A stretch of 10,000 nt of DNA. Source: Desulfarculus sp. (GTDB lineage Bacteria; Desulfobacterota; Desulfarculia; Desulfarculales; Desulfarculaceae). Under the pieces are notes generated by a model. It ran no database searches. It was not told the DNA's origin and worked only from the letters and a program-made list of their open reading frames with translations. Shown here one piece after another: positions 1-5,726 of this stretch (position 1 is its first letter; every line of letters starts with the position of its first letter). The stretch spans positions 1 through 10,000 of the forward strand of contig JAIWNN010000080.1 in the NCBI GenBank assembly GCA_020216805.1. The letters are read 5' to 3'. The position numbers and the translations under genes were made by a program.

Positions 1-421
1 CGTGGGGCAGGTAGGCCGCCTTGATCTGGTCCAGGCCGTAGTTGAAGGGGTTGGGGATGGTGGCGCTGACGGCCTCGGCGCACTTGCCGCAGGCGGTGCA
101 CTTTTCGTTGACGTAACGCGGGTTGACCTTGACCTTGACCGTGAAGTCGCCGGGGGCGCCCGCGATGCCGGTCACCTCGGCCAGGGTGTGGATGGTGATG
201 CGGGGGTTGCTCTTGACCCGCCGGAAGTTGATTTCCAGACCGCAGTAGGGCGGGCAGAGTTTGGGGAAGTACTGGTGCAGCTGGGCCACCCGGCCGCCCA
301 GGTAGGCGTTCTTCTCCACCAGCACCACCTGGTAGCCCGCCTCGGCGGCCTCCAGCGCGGCGCTGAGCCCGCTCATGCCACCACCCACCACCAGGATGGC
401 TTTCTTGGTTTCGTCCGTCAT
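1..421 (-). CDS. qmoA: QmoA, quinone-interacting membrane-bound oxidoreductase subunit A (5' part, truncated by window edge)
   Basis: The first 140 codons of an HdrA-like flavoprotein are visible; the gene runs off the left edge. The N-terminus has a dinucleotide-binding fold: a hydrophobic strand followed by VVGGGMSGLSAALEAAEAG at about residues 11-29, then an acidic strand end (VLVEK) and LGGR, typical of FAD binding. The segment LCPPYCGLEINFRR (55-68) is a characteristic QmoA/HdrA-type stretch. A Cys triplet (C108, C111, C114; CTACGKC) follows, but the expected fourth Cys is absent from the visible part. QmoA is known as a cytoplasmic-side subunit of the Qmo complex, which links menaquinol oxidation to AprBA. 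The start is ATG at 421, preceded by GGAGGT (429-434) with a 7-nt spacer. Placement after aprBA supports the identification. qmoB and qmoC are expected beyond the left edge but cannot be seen. Confidence 0.93.
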   Translation of the reverse strand, partial: MTDETKKAILVVGGGMSGLSAALEAAEAGYQVVLVEKNAYLGGRVAQLHQYFPKLCPPYCGLEINFRRVKSNPRITIHTLAEVTGIAGAPGDFTVKVKVNPRYVNEKCTACGKCAEAVSATIPNPFNYGLDQIKAAYLPH

Positions 422-699
422 CTTAGACACCTCCGAGGTAGTTGCTCCGCGCCGGTCGGCGCCTGCCCTTGACCCGGCGCCGGCCTTGGTCCGGCCCCCC
501 GGGGGTTCGCCCGGGTCGGCGGGAAGGGCTGATCTTTTTCGCGACCCTGAGGCGCGGGGCCAATCGCGGGGTCCACGCCCTGGGCCTTGTCTGGCGATGC
601 GGGATAGTCCGGCTGGTCGGCGCGAGGGTGGGCCGGGGCCGGCCGCGGATGGGGTCCGCCGCGCCTAACCTGGGCCGCCTACGGGCAGAACCGGACTAA
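422..699 (-). other. Putative long 5' leader of qmoA, no gene seen
   Basis: This GC-rich stretch lies between the candidate qmo promoter and the qmoA start. I see no convincing protein gene: the short open frames have no family resemblance and look like high-GC shadows. Two small perfect stems can be drawn: CCCGGG pairing across 498-503 and 510-515 with a 6-nt loop, and GCGCC/GGCGC at 449-453 and 458-462 with a 4-nt loop. The second lies about 15 nt upstream of the qmoA Shine-Dalgarno sequence. Neither has a U-tract and both could be chance in such GC-rich DNA. If the promoter at 714-742 is real, the leader would be about 285 nt long. Confidence 0.35.
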
Positions 700-713
700 G
701 TGCGAACTTGCAC
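700..713. promoter_or_regulatory. Palindrome over the expected qmoA transcription start (possible operator)
   Basis: GTGCGAACTTGCAC is an imperfect dyad with outer half-sites GTGC/GCAC plus an inner A/T pair. It abuts the -10 box at 714-719 and covers the predicted start point, a position typical for repressor binding. It does not match the Rex, CRP/FNR or HcpR consensus that I know, so no regulator is named. A single short dyad can arise by chance. Confidence 0.3.
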
Positions 714-742
714 ATCATACATATCCGCGCCGCCCGAGTCCA
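714..742 (-). promoter_or_regulatory. Candidate sigma70-type promoter for qmoA
   Basis: On the minus strand a TGGACT box (737-742, 4 of 6 matches to TTGACA) is followed after exactly 17 bp by TATGAT (714-719, 5 of 6 matches to TATAAT). Transcription would start near 707 and run into qmoA. It lies downstream of the aprA terminator, where a separate qmo promoter would be expected. It is a sequence match only, and a weak -35 box makes it tentative. Confidence 0.45.
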
Positions 743-806
743 GCAAAACCGCCGGTCCCGGCCAAGGCGCAGACATTCCCCCGGAGCCCCACCTCCCCGG
801 GCGCTG

Positions 807-852
807 TTTTTTGCCCGCCCCGGAAGCGGACGCTTCCGGGGCGGGCAAAAAA
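807..852. repeat. Perfect 21-bp inverted repeat (very strong hairpin, T6 on the left and A6 on the right)
   Basis: The arms 813-827 and 832-846 are exact reverse complements (15 bp, GC-rich) around the 4-nt loop GGAC. They are flanked by T6 at 807-812 and A6 at 847-852, which also pair, so the whole element is a 21-bp perfect stem. Because it is symmetric, both strands read U6-stem-A6: there is no U-tract after the stem on either strand, so it is not by itself a standard intrinsic terminator. On the minus strand its leading U6 is also the tail of the aprA terminator hairpin at 853-878. A role as an RNA 3'-end stabiliser or a roadblock to read-through into qmoA is inference. Confidence 0.85.
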
Positions 853-878
853 CTCCAGGCGCCATGCGGCGCCTGGAG
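847..878 (-). terminator. Rho-independent terminator of aprBA
   Basis: On the minus strand, 21 nt after the aprA stop codon, an 11-bp perfect GC-rich stem forms between 868-878 and 853-863 (CTCCAGGCGCC and its reverse complement) with a 4-nt loop. It is followed directly by TTTTTT (852-847). This is the canonical form of an intrinsic terminator and lies at the expected distance from aprA. Its U-tract is shared with the larger hairpin at 807-852. Confidence 0.88.
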
Positions 879-899
879 CTTCTCGTCACGGCATGGTTA

Positions 900-2768
900 T
901 CAGTCGATCAAGGGGACCACGTCCCGCTTGCAGAACTCCCACGCGCCGTTCTTGTACACGCAGTTGACGAAGACCTTCCAGTTCGCGTCGTCCATCTTGG
1001 GCTTGTCCGCGCGGAAGTAGTAGCCCGGCCAACGGGTCTCCTCGCGGAACAGGATGGTGCGCAGGTGGGCCTCGGCCTGCCACATGCGGTGGTAGTTCTC
1101 CCAGCAGCGCTCCAGATCGTAGCGATCCTTGGCGCCCAGCTTCTCGGCGTCTTCCTTCAGCATCTGCATGAGCTCAAGGCCGCGCTCGCACAGGGCCTTG
1201 GAGGTCTTGAAGGCGCTGACCACGCCACCGGCGTACTCGTCCATGATCTTCTGGAGGCGGAACATGAACTGCATCGGCAGGATGTAGTTCGGGTTGATCA
1301 TGGGGTCGGTGGTGAACTTGCTGTTCGCGGCGTACACGTCCAGCGGCTTCAGGCACTTGGCCTTCAGCTCGTCCACGCCGGAGACGTTGGGCTGGGTGTT
1401 GTTGTCCAGGATGAAGCGGATCGCCTGCTTGCCGGCGTAACGACCCTCGGCGTGGGAGCCACTGGAGAACTTGTGGCTGCTGGCGCCGGTGCCGTCGCCC
1501 GCGGAGAACAGGCCCTTCACCGTGGTCATGTTGCCGTAGCCCCACTTGTAGGGGGTGTTGATGTCCTCGGGGCCGGAGACCCAGGCGCCGGAGCCGCCGG
1601 AGTGGGAGCCGATGAAGTAAGGCTCGCACGCGGCGATCTCAGAGCGGCTCTTCTCGGGGTAGATGTTGTTGGCGGCCCAGAGGATGGCCTGGGACACGGT
1701 CATGTCCAGGAAGTCCTCCCAAGCCTCGGCCTCCAGGGTCTTCATCTTCTTCTTGAAGGCCTTCTCGTCGTCCTTGTACTGGGCGGCGATGTTGTTGATG
1801 GCCTCGGCGGTCTCCATGTACAACGGACCCAGGCCCGCGTCCACGTCCAGCATGCCGAGGTAGTTGCGCAGGTTGGCCGGGATCGGCTTCACCAGGCCAT
1901 AGGGGGCCCAGTTCTGCAGCTCGGCCTTGCGGGTCACCATGTACTCGCCGCCGCTGGCGCTGGTGGCGCGGCTCTTGAACAGCAGGAACCAGGCGCCGAC
2001 CGGACCATAGGCGTCCTTGAAGCGCACGGGGATGAAGCGGATCTCCTGGCAGGTCATCTCGGCGCCGGCCAGGATGGTGAAGCAGGCGGTGGAGCCGCTG
2101 TTGAAGGGCGGATACCAGGAGCGGCCCAGACCCTCACCCACGCTGCGGGGACGGAACACGTGCACGGCGCCGCCCATCATGGCGCAGACGGCCTTGGCCT
2201 TGAACACGTAGAACTTGTCCTCGCGGGTGCTGAAGCCGTAGGCGCCGGCGATGCGATCGCCGTCCATGATCGGACCGACGATGAACACGCGCTCGATGAT
2301 GTCGAAGCCGGCCTCGGCCATGGCGTTCTTGGCGGCCTCGGCCACGATCACCTTGTAGGACTCGCCGTTGATCATGATCTGCCAACGGCCCTCACGCACG
2401 TACTTGCCGTTCTCGTCGGTCCAGATCGGCAGGCCCCATTTCTCGAACAGGTGCACCGAGCTGTCGACGTGGCGGGCGATGTTGTACACCAGGTCGTCGC
2501 GGGCGATGCCCATCAGGTCCTGGCGGACGTAGCGGATGTAGTCCTCGCAGGTGTTCTCGCCCTTGCTGTAGCCGATGTACTCGTTGATGGCGCTCAGGCC
2601 CATGGCCACGGCGCCGGAACGGGTGAAGGCGGCCTTGTCGACCAAGGTGACCTTCAGGCCGTTCTTTTTGGCCCAGTAAGCAGCCTCGACCGCCGCGCCA
2701 GCCGCGGCCATGCCGCCGCCGCAGATCAGAAGGTCGGTGGTGACCTCTACGGTTTCCCAATTAGCCAT
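900..2768 (-). CDS. aprA: Adenylylsulfate (APS) reductase alpha subunit, AprA
   Basis: The 622-residue flavoprotein catalyses reversible two-electron reduction of APS to sulfite and AMP in the cytoplasm, as the catalytic partner of AprB. It belongs to the fumarate reductase/succinate dehydrogenase flavoprotein family. The N-terminal FAD-binding region is clear: LLICGGGMAAAGAAVEAA (13-30), then VTLVDKAAFTRSGAVAMG (40-57). The expected active-site segments are present: W218 in SWYPPFNSGS, R249 and L262 in RFIPVRFKDAYGPVGAWFL, and H388 in GSHSGGSG. By spacing they probably match W234, R265, L278 and H398 of the Archaeoglobus fulgidus enzyme; I could not align them formally. A second FAD-contact region is GLFSAGDGTGASSHKFSSGS (419-438). 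Length is normal and no frame damage is seen. ATG at 2768 has AAGGAGG (2777-2783) 8 nt upstream. The gene follows aprB by 20 bp, so the pair is surely co-transcribed; an intrinsic terminator follows. Confidence 0.98.
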   Translation of the reverse strand: MANWETVEVTTDLLICGGGMAAAGAAVEAAYWAKKNGLKVTLVDKAAFTRSGAVAMGLSAINEYIGYSKGENTCEDYIRYVRQDLMGIARDDLVYNIARHVDSSVHLFEKWGLPIWTDENGKYVREGRWQIMINGESYKVIVAEAAKNAMAEAGFDIIERVFIVGPIMDGDRIAGAYGFSTREDKFYVFKAKAVCAMMGGAVHVFRPRSVGEGLGRSWYPPFNSGSTACFTILAGAEMTCQEIRFIPVRFKDAYGPVGAWFLLFKSRATSASGGEYMVTRKAELQNWAPYGLVKPIPANLRNYLGMLDVDAGLGPLYMETAEAINNIAAQYKDDEKAFKKKMKTLEAEAWEDFLDMTVSQAILWAANNIYPEKSRSEIAACEPYFIGSHSGGSGAWVSGPEDINTPYKWGYGNMTTVKGLFSAGDGTGASSHKFSSGSHAEGRYAGKQAIRFILDNNTQPNVSGVDELKAKCLKPLDVYAANSKFTTDPMINPNYILPMQFMFRLQKIMDEYAGGVVSAFKTSKALCERGLELMQMLKEDAEKLGAKDRYDLERCWENYHRMWQAEAHLRTILFREETRWPGYYFRADKPKMDDANWKVFVNCVYKNGAWEFCKRDVVPLID

Positions 2769-2788
2769 GTGTTCCTCCTCCTTACCGC

Positions 2789-3244
2789 CTACAGGGTGGG
2801 CAGCTTGTCTTGGCCGCAGGACGCGGGCTCGGTCATCAGGTTGATGCTGTTGATGTCGCCATCACCCGCCGGGAAGCCGCCCAACGGCTCAGCCGCGCCT
2901 TCAGCCGTGGTCCGGATCGGGAACTTGAAGCGTTTCACCGAGCCATCACGGAACTTGATGGTCCACATGATGTCCTGGGTGCCGCGCAACGGAACCACGC
3001 TGGCGCCCATGGGCACGAAGTCAGCGTAGCCGCGCACGTCGATCGCCTGCTGGGGGCAGATCTTCACGCAGTTGTAGCACTCCCAGCACCAGGAAGGATC
3101 GCGGTTCCAGGCTTTCATCACGCCGTAACCCGCGCTGCCGTCCTTGTCCAGGACCATCAGGTCGTTCGGGCAGATGTACATGCAAGCGGTCTTGTCCTGA
3201 CCCTTGCAGCCATCGCACTTCTCAACGATTACGAAGCTTGGCAT
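2789..3244 (-). CDS. aprB: Adenylylsulfate (APS) reductase beta subunit, AprB (ferredoxin-like)
   Basis: The 151-residue iron-sulfur subunit passes electrons to the FAD of AprA. Two [4Fe-4S] sites are visible: C10, C13, C21 and C25 (CDGCKGQDKTACMYICP, with the enlarged spacing typical of AprB) and C53, C56, C59 and C63 (CWECYNCVKICP). After the ferredoxin domain comes a beta-rich segment (about 80-112) and a C-terminal tail (about 113-151); in known structures this tail wraps around AprA. An extra Cys (C143) lies in the tail and is not expected to bind a cluster. ATG at 3244 has GGAGG (3251-3255) 6 nt upstream. The stop codon lies 20 bp before aprA, and the aprA Shine-Dalgarno sequence fills that gap. 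aprB is the first gene of the aprBA unit, with a long untranslated stretch upstream. Confidence 0.98.
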   Translation of the reverse strand: MPSFVIVEKCDGCKGQDKTACMYICPNDLMVLDKDGSAGYGVMKAWNRDPSWCWECYNCVKICPQQAIDVRGYADFVPMGASVVPLRGTQDIMWTIKFRDGSVKRFKFPIRTTAEGAAEPLGGFPAGDGDINSINLMTEPASCGQDKLPTL

Positions 3245-3266
3245 TCAGTTCCTCCATTGGGTGTTT

Positions 3267-3285
3267 GGTTGTAGTTGGCACAACC
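3267..3285 (-). promoter_or_regulatory. Inverted repeat just upstream of the aprB ribosome binding site
   Basis: GGTTGT (3267-3272) and ACAACC (3280-3285) form a perfect 6-bp dyad with a 7-nt spacer. It lies 11 nt before the aprB Shine-Dalgarno sequence in the transcript. It could be a weak RNA hairpin affecting translation or a DNA operator. Its half-sites resemble the TTGT/ACAA ends of a Rex operator, but the spacing is 3 bp too short and the inner bases do not match, so Rex binding is not claimed. Confidence 0.3.
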
Positions 3286-3569
3286 TAGTACTGACCCACT
3301 CTAGGGGCCGTCGGGGGCGTCCCTGCGGCCCGAAAACCTACCAAATCGCCTCGCACCTCCTTGACTCGCGGTCCCCACCAAAGCCCTTGAGCAGCAACCG
3401 CGGGCATTCCCTTGGCCGGTCGCCACTCTTGTGCAGGTCGGAACAAAGTAGCTAGAAGGCTCGCCCCGTTCTGACTCAAGTAGGTTGCGTCGGCGTCTCC
3501 AGGGCCCCCCATGAGCCCCAGGGACCGTCCCGGCCGCACTCCCGCCGGAATTTTGGGGGTCGAGTTCTT

Positions 3570-3596
3570 GTAATATTTTCCCGGGGCGGGTGTCAA
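3570..3596 (-). promoter_or_regulatory. Candidate sigma70-type promoter for aprBA
   Basis: On the minus strand a perfect TTGACA (3591-3596) is followed by an AT-rich patch containing TATTAC (3570-3575, spacer 15 bp). Overlapping alternatives with 16-17 bp spacing (ATTACA, TTACAA) are poorer matches. This is the only clear AT-rich patch in the gap and the best promoter match I see before aprB. It would give an untranslated leader of roughly 320 nt, unusually long, so a second, closer promoter of another type may exist. Confidence 0.45.
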
Positions 3597-3678
3597 GGAA
3601 AATGTAATTGCCGTAACAAGCTAGGCCGCAGCTACCCCCAAACCTCACCGGAGATCGCCCCAATCCCCAGCTAACAAG

Positions 3679-3699
3679 GCGTCATACTGGCCATGACGC
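3679..3699 (-). terminator. Small hairpin after the RNase E/G gene, possible weak terminator
   Basis: GCGTCAT (3679-3685) and ATGACGC (3693-3699) form a perfect 7-bp stem with a 7-nt loop, starting 19 nt after the RNase stop codon on the minus strand. The sequence after it (CTTGTTAGC) has few consecutive U residues, so intrinsic termination would be inefficient. It may instead mark or protect a transcript 3' end. Confidence 0.4.
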
Positions 3700-3718
3700 G
3701 CTCCGGGCCGATCTGAGC

Positions 3719-5638
3719 CTAGGCCTCGACCTCCTCCGGGTCCGGTTCGTCCTCGGCTCCACCCGCCGCGATGGCCTCGCCCTGGCGCTGGGCGGCCAGC
3801 TTTTTGGCCCGGCGCCGGGCGCTGCCCGAACGCCGCCGCCGCGAGCGCTTCTTGGCCGCCGGCTCCTCCCCTCCGCCCTGGTCCTCCTCCGAGGCCGGGG
3901 CGCCCATCGGTTCGGGGTCGGGCTCCTCGGCCGGTTGGGCCGGGGCGGAGGCATGGGCGGCGGCCTCGCCGTTGACCGTCTTGGTCTTGCGGCGGCGGCT
4001 GCGGCGCTTCTTGGCCGGAGATTTGGCCTCGGGCGAGGCGGCGGCCGGGCACTCGCCCTCGACCGGCTCGGGCGCGGGCTTGGGGGGGGCCGGGGTCTCG
4101 GCCGACGGCTTGGCCGGGGTCGGGCGTTCGGCACGGGCGGGGTCGTCGGCCAGAGGCAGGGGCCAGACCATCTCGCCTTTTTCCAGGCGCAACTCCTCGT
4201 GGGTCAGGCTCGGGTCCGCCTGCACCTCCAGGCAGACCCCCAGCCGGTTCTCCAGGGCGGCCAGCTCGGCCCGCCTGGCGTTCTGCAGGTGGTGGGCCAG
4301 CTCCGGGGCCAGGCGCATGCGCACCGGCCCTTCGCCGCGGTTGAGCTTGCGGGCCAGGGTGCGCAGCACCATCCGGCCCAGGGCCTCGGCCGTGCGCACC
4401 ATGCCCCGGCCCTGGCAGTGGGGGCAGACCTTGGTGGCCCCGAAGTCGATGGGCGGGCGGATGCGTTGGCGGCTCAGCTCCAGCAGGCCGAAACGGCTGA
4501 TGCGCCCCACCGTGACCTTGGCCTTGTCCTTCTTCAGCTCTTCCTTCAGCCGTTTCTGCACCTCGGCCTGGTGCTTGCGGTCGCGCATGTCGATGAAATC
4601 GATCACGATCAGCCCGCCCAGGTCCCGCAGGCGCAACTGGCGGGCGATCTCTCCGGCCGCCTCCAGGTTCACGGTCAGGGCGGTCTCCTCGATCTCCTTG
4701 CCCTTGATGGCCTTGCCGGAGTTGACGTCCACCGCCACCAGGGCCTCGGTGGGGCTGATGACGATGGAGCCGCCGCACTTGAGCGGCACCACCGGGTGGT
4801 AGACGCTCTCCAGTTGTTGTTCGATGTCGTATTTGCTGAAGATGGGGCGCTTGTCGCGGTAGAGCTTGAGGGCCTTCTTGCGCCGGGGGTTGACCAGGCC
4901 CACGAACTCCTCCAGACGCGCGAAGACCTCCGGGTCGTCCACCAGGACCTCGTTCACCTCGCTGGTGAACAGATCGCGCACCGTGCGCACCGCCAGCTCC
5001 TCCTCGCGGTGGATCAGGGCCGGGGCCTTGGCCTGCCTGCCTCGTTTCTGGATGTCCTCCCACAGCCGCAACAGCAACCGGGCGTTGGCCAGCACGTCGC
5101 GTTTGCTGCGTCCTTCGCTGGCGGTGCGGGAGATGATGCCCAGATCGGGGGGCAGGTTCAGCTCGTCCAGGATCTCCTTGAGCCGCTTGCGCTCGGCCTC
5201 GGACTCGATCTTGCGGCTGACTCCCAGGTGGTCGCGCCCCGGGGTGAGCACCAGGGACTGGCCGGGGATGGAGAAAAAGGTGGTCAGGGCCGCGCCCTTG
5301 GTGGCGGTTTCTTCCTTCACCACCTGGACCATCAGCTCCTGGCCCTTGCGCAGGACCTCCTGGATGGCCGGCAGGCCCTTGGCCGAGGTTTTGCCGGGGG
5401 GGAAGAGGTCGGGGCGCACGTCGCTGATCTGGAGAAAACCGTGGCGGTTGGCCCCGTAATCGACGAAGGCCGCCTGGAGGCTGGGCTCCACGTTGACCAC
5501 CACACCCTTGTAGATGTTGCCCCGGGTCTGTTCGCGGGCGGCCACCTCGACGTAGAAGGCCTCCAGCCGGCCGTCTTCCACCAGGGCCACCCGCAGCTCT
5601 TCAGGGTCCAGGGCGTTGATGAGCATTTTCTTGACCAT
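3719..5638 (-). CDS. rng: Ribonuclease E/G family endoribonuclease
   Basis: The 639-residue protein cleaves single-stranded, AU-rich RNA in mRNA decay and rRNA/tRNA maturation. It starts with the family signature KKMLINAL and an S1 domain (about 38-125, with NIYKGVVVNVEPSLQAAFVDYGANRHGFL). The catalytic Mg2+ aspartates are D304 in VAVDVNSGKA and D347 in LIVIDFIDM, matching D303 and D346 of E. coli RNase E. C405 and C408 in CPHCQG match the Zn-link that joins dimers. A 5'-sensor region precedes them, as in RNase G/E. After about residue 500 comes a 140-residue Pro/Ala/Glu-rich tail with two arginine-rich patches (about 543-551 and 596-613), probably RNA-binding. Length lies between E. coli RNase G (489) and RNase E (1061). 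ATG at 5638 has AGGA 7 nt upstream. The gene lies 88 bp after the kinase and may be co-transcribed. The symbol rng rests on the family; rne is equally defensible. Confidence 0.95.
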   Translation of the reverse strand: MVKKMLINALDPEELRVALVEDGRLEAFYVEVAAREQTRGNIYKGVVVNVEPSLQAAFVDYGANRHGFLQISDVRPDLFPPGKTSAKGLPAIQEVLRKGQELMVQVVKEETATKGAALTTFFSIPGQSLVLTPGRDHLGVSRKIESEAERKRLKEILDELNLPPDLGIISRTASEGRSKRDVLANARLLLRLWEDIQKRGRQAKAPALIHREEELAVRTVRDLFTSEVNEVLVDDPEVFARLEEFVGLVNPRRKKALKLYRDKRPIFSKYDIEQQLESVYHPVVPLKCGGSIVISPTEALVAVDVNSGKAIKGKEIEETALTVNLEAAGEIARQLRLRDLGGLIVIDFIDMRDRKHQAEVQKRLKEELKKDKAKVTVGRISRFGLLELSRQRIRPPIDFGATKVCPHCQGRGMVRTAEALGRMVLRTLARKLNRGEGPVRMRLAPELAHHLQNARRAELAALENRLGVCLEVQADPSLTHEELRLEKGEMVWPLPLADDPARAERPTPAKPSAETPAPPKPAPEPVEGECPAAASPEAKSPAKKRRSRRRKTKTVNGEAAAHASAPAQPAEEPDPEPMGAPASEEDQGGGEEPAAKKRSRRRRSGSARRRAKKLAAQRQGEAIAAGGAEDEPDPEEVEA

Positions 5639-5726
5639 GGGCGCATCCTACCGCAAACCAAGGCGAAAGGCTATGGGGAGTTGTCGGGGTTCAACGCCGG
5701 CCAGGGGGGCGGTGCGGGCGTCGCGG

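Larger units (their letters stand above)
3245..3718 (-). other. 474-bp non-coding region upstream of aprB
   Basis: This gap between the RNase gene and aprB has no convincing gene. Open frames of about 100-120 codons on the minus strand have no plausible start signal or family resemblance and overlap the promoter candidate. The region holds a candidate apr promoter (3570-3596), a dyad near the aprB start (3267-3285) and a small hairpin after the RNase stop (3679-3699). An AAGGAGG sequence occurs on the minus strand near 3365-3371, about 120 nt before aprB. It precedes a TTG-initiated frame of only 19 codons ending at 3285, with 11-nt spacing, which is too weak to call a leader peptide. Confidence 0.6.

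Noticed and set aside
700..713. Sigma54 promoter reading of the TTGCA around 708-712
   Set aside because: The GG of the -24 element is missing at the required spacing, and the orientation points away from qmoA.
807..852. The 21-bp hairpin as a bidirectional intrinsic terminator
   Set aside because: The runs are T6 before and A6 after the stem on both strands, the reverse of a terminator with a 3' U-tract, and no plus-strand gene exists here to need one.
442..889. Short frames in the aprA-qmoA gap as possible small proteins
   Set aside because: Arg/Pro/Gly-rich products typical of random GC-rich DNA; one runs through the terminator hairpins.
708..3029. Very long plus-strand open frame (773 codons) across aprA and part of aprB
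   Set aside because: It lies opposite two unmistakable genes, and its product is low-complexity and rich in Val, Gly, Leu and His, as expected from the antisense of GC-rich codons.
3285..3663. Two minus-strand frames of 103 and 120 codons upstream of aprB as possible small genes
   Set aside because: No family resemblance, no good ribosome binding site at their starts, and they overlap each other and the best promoter candidate.
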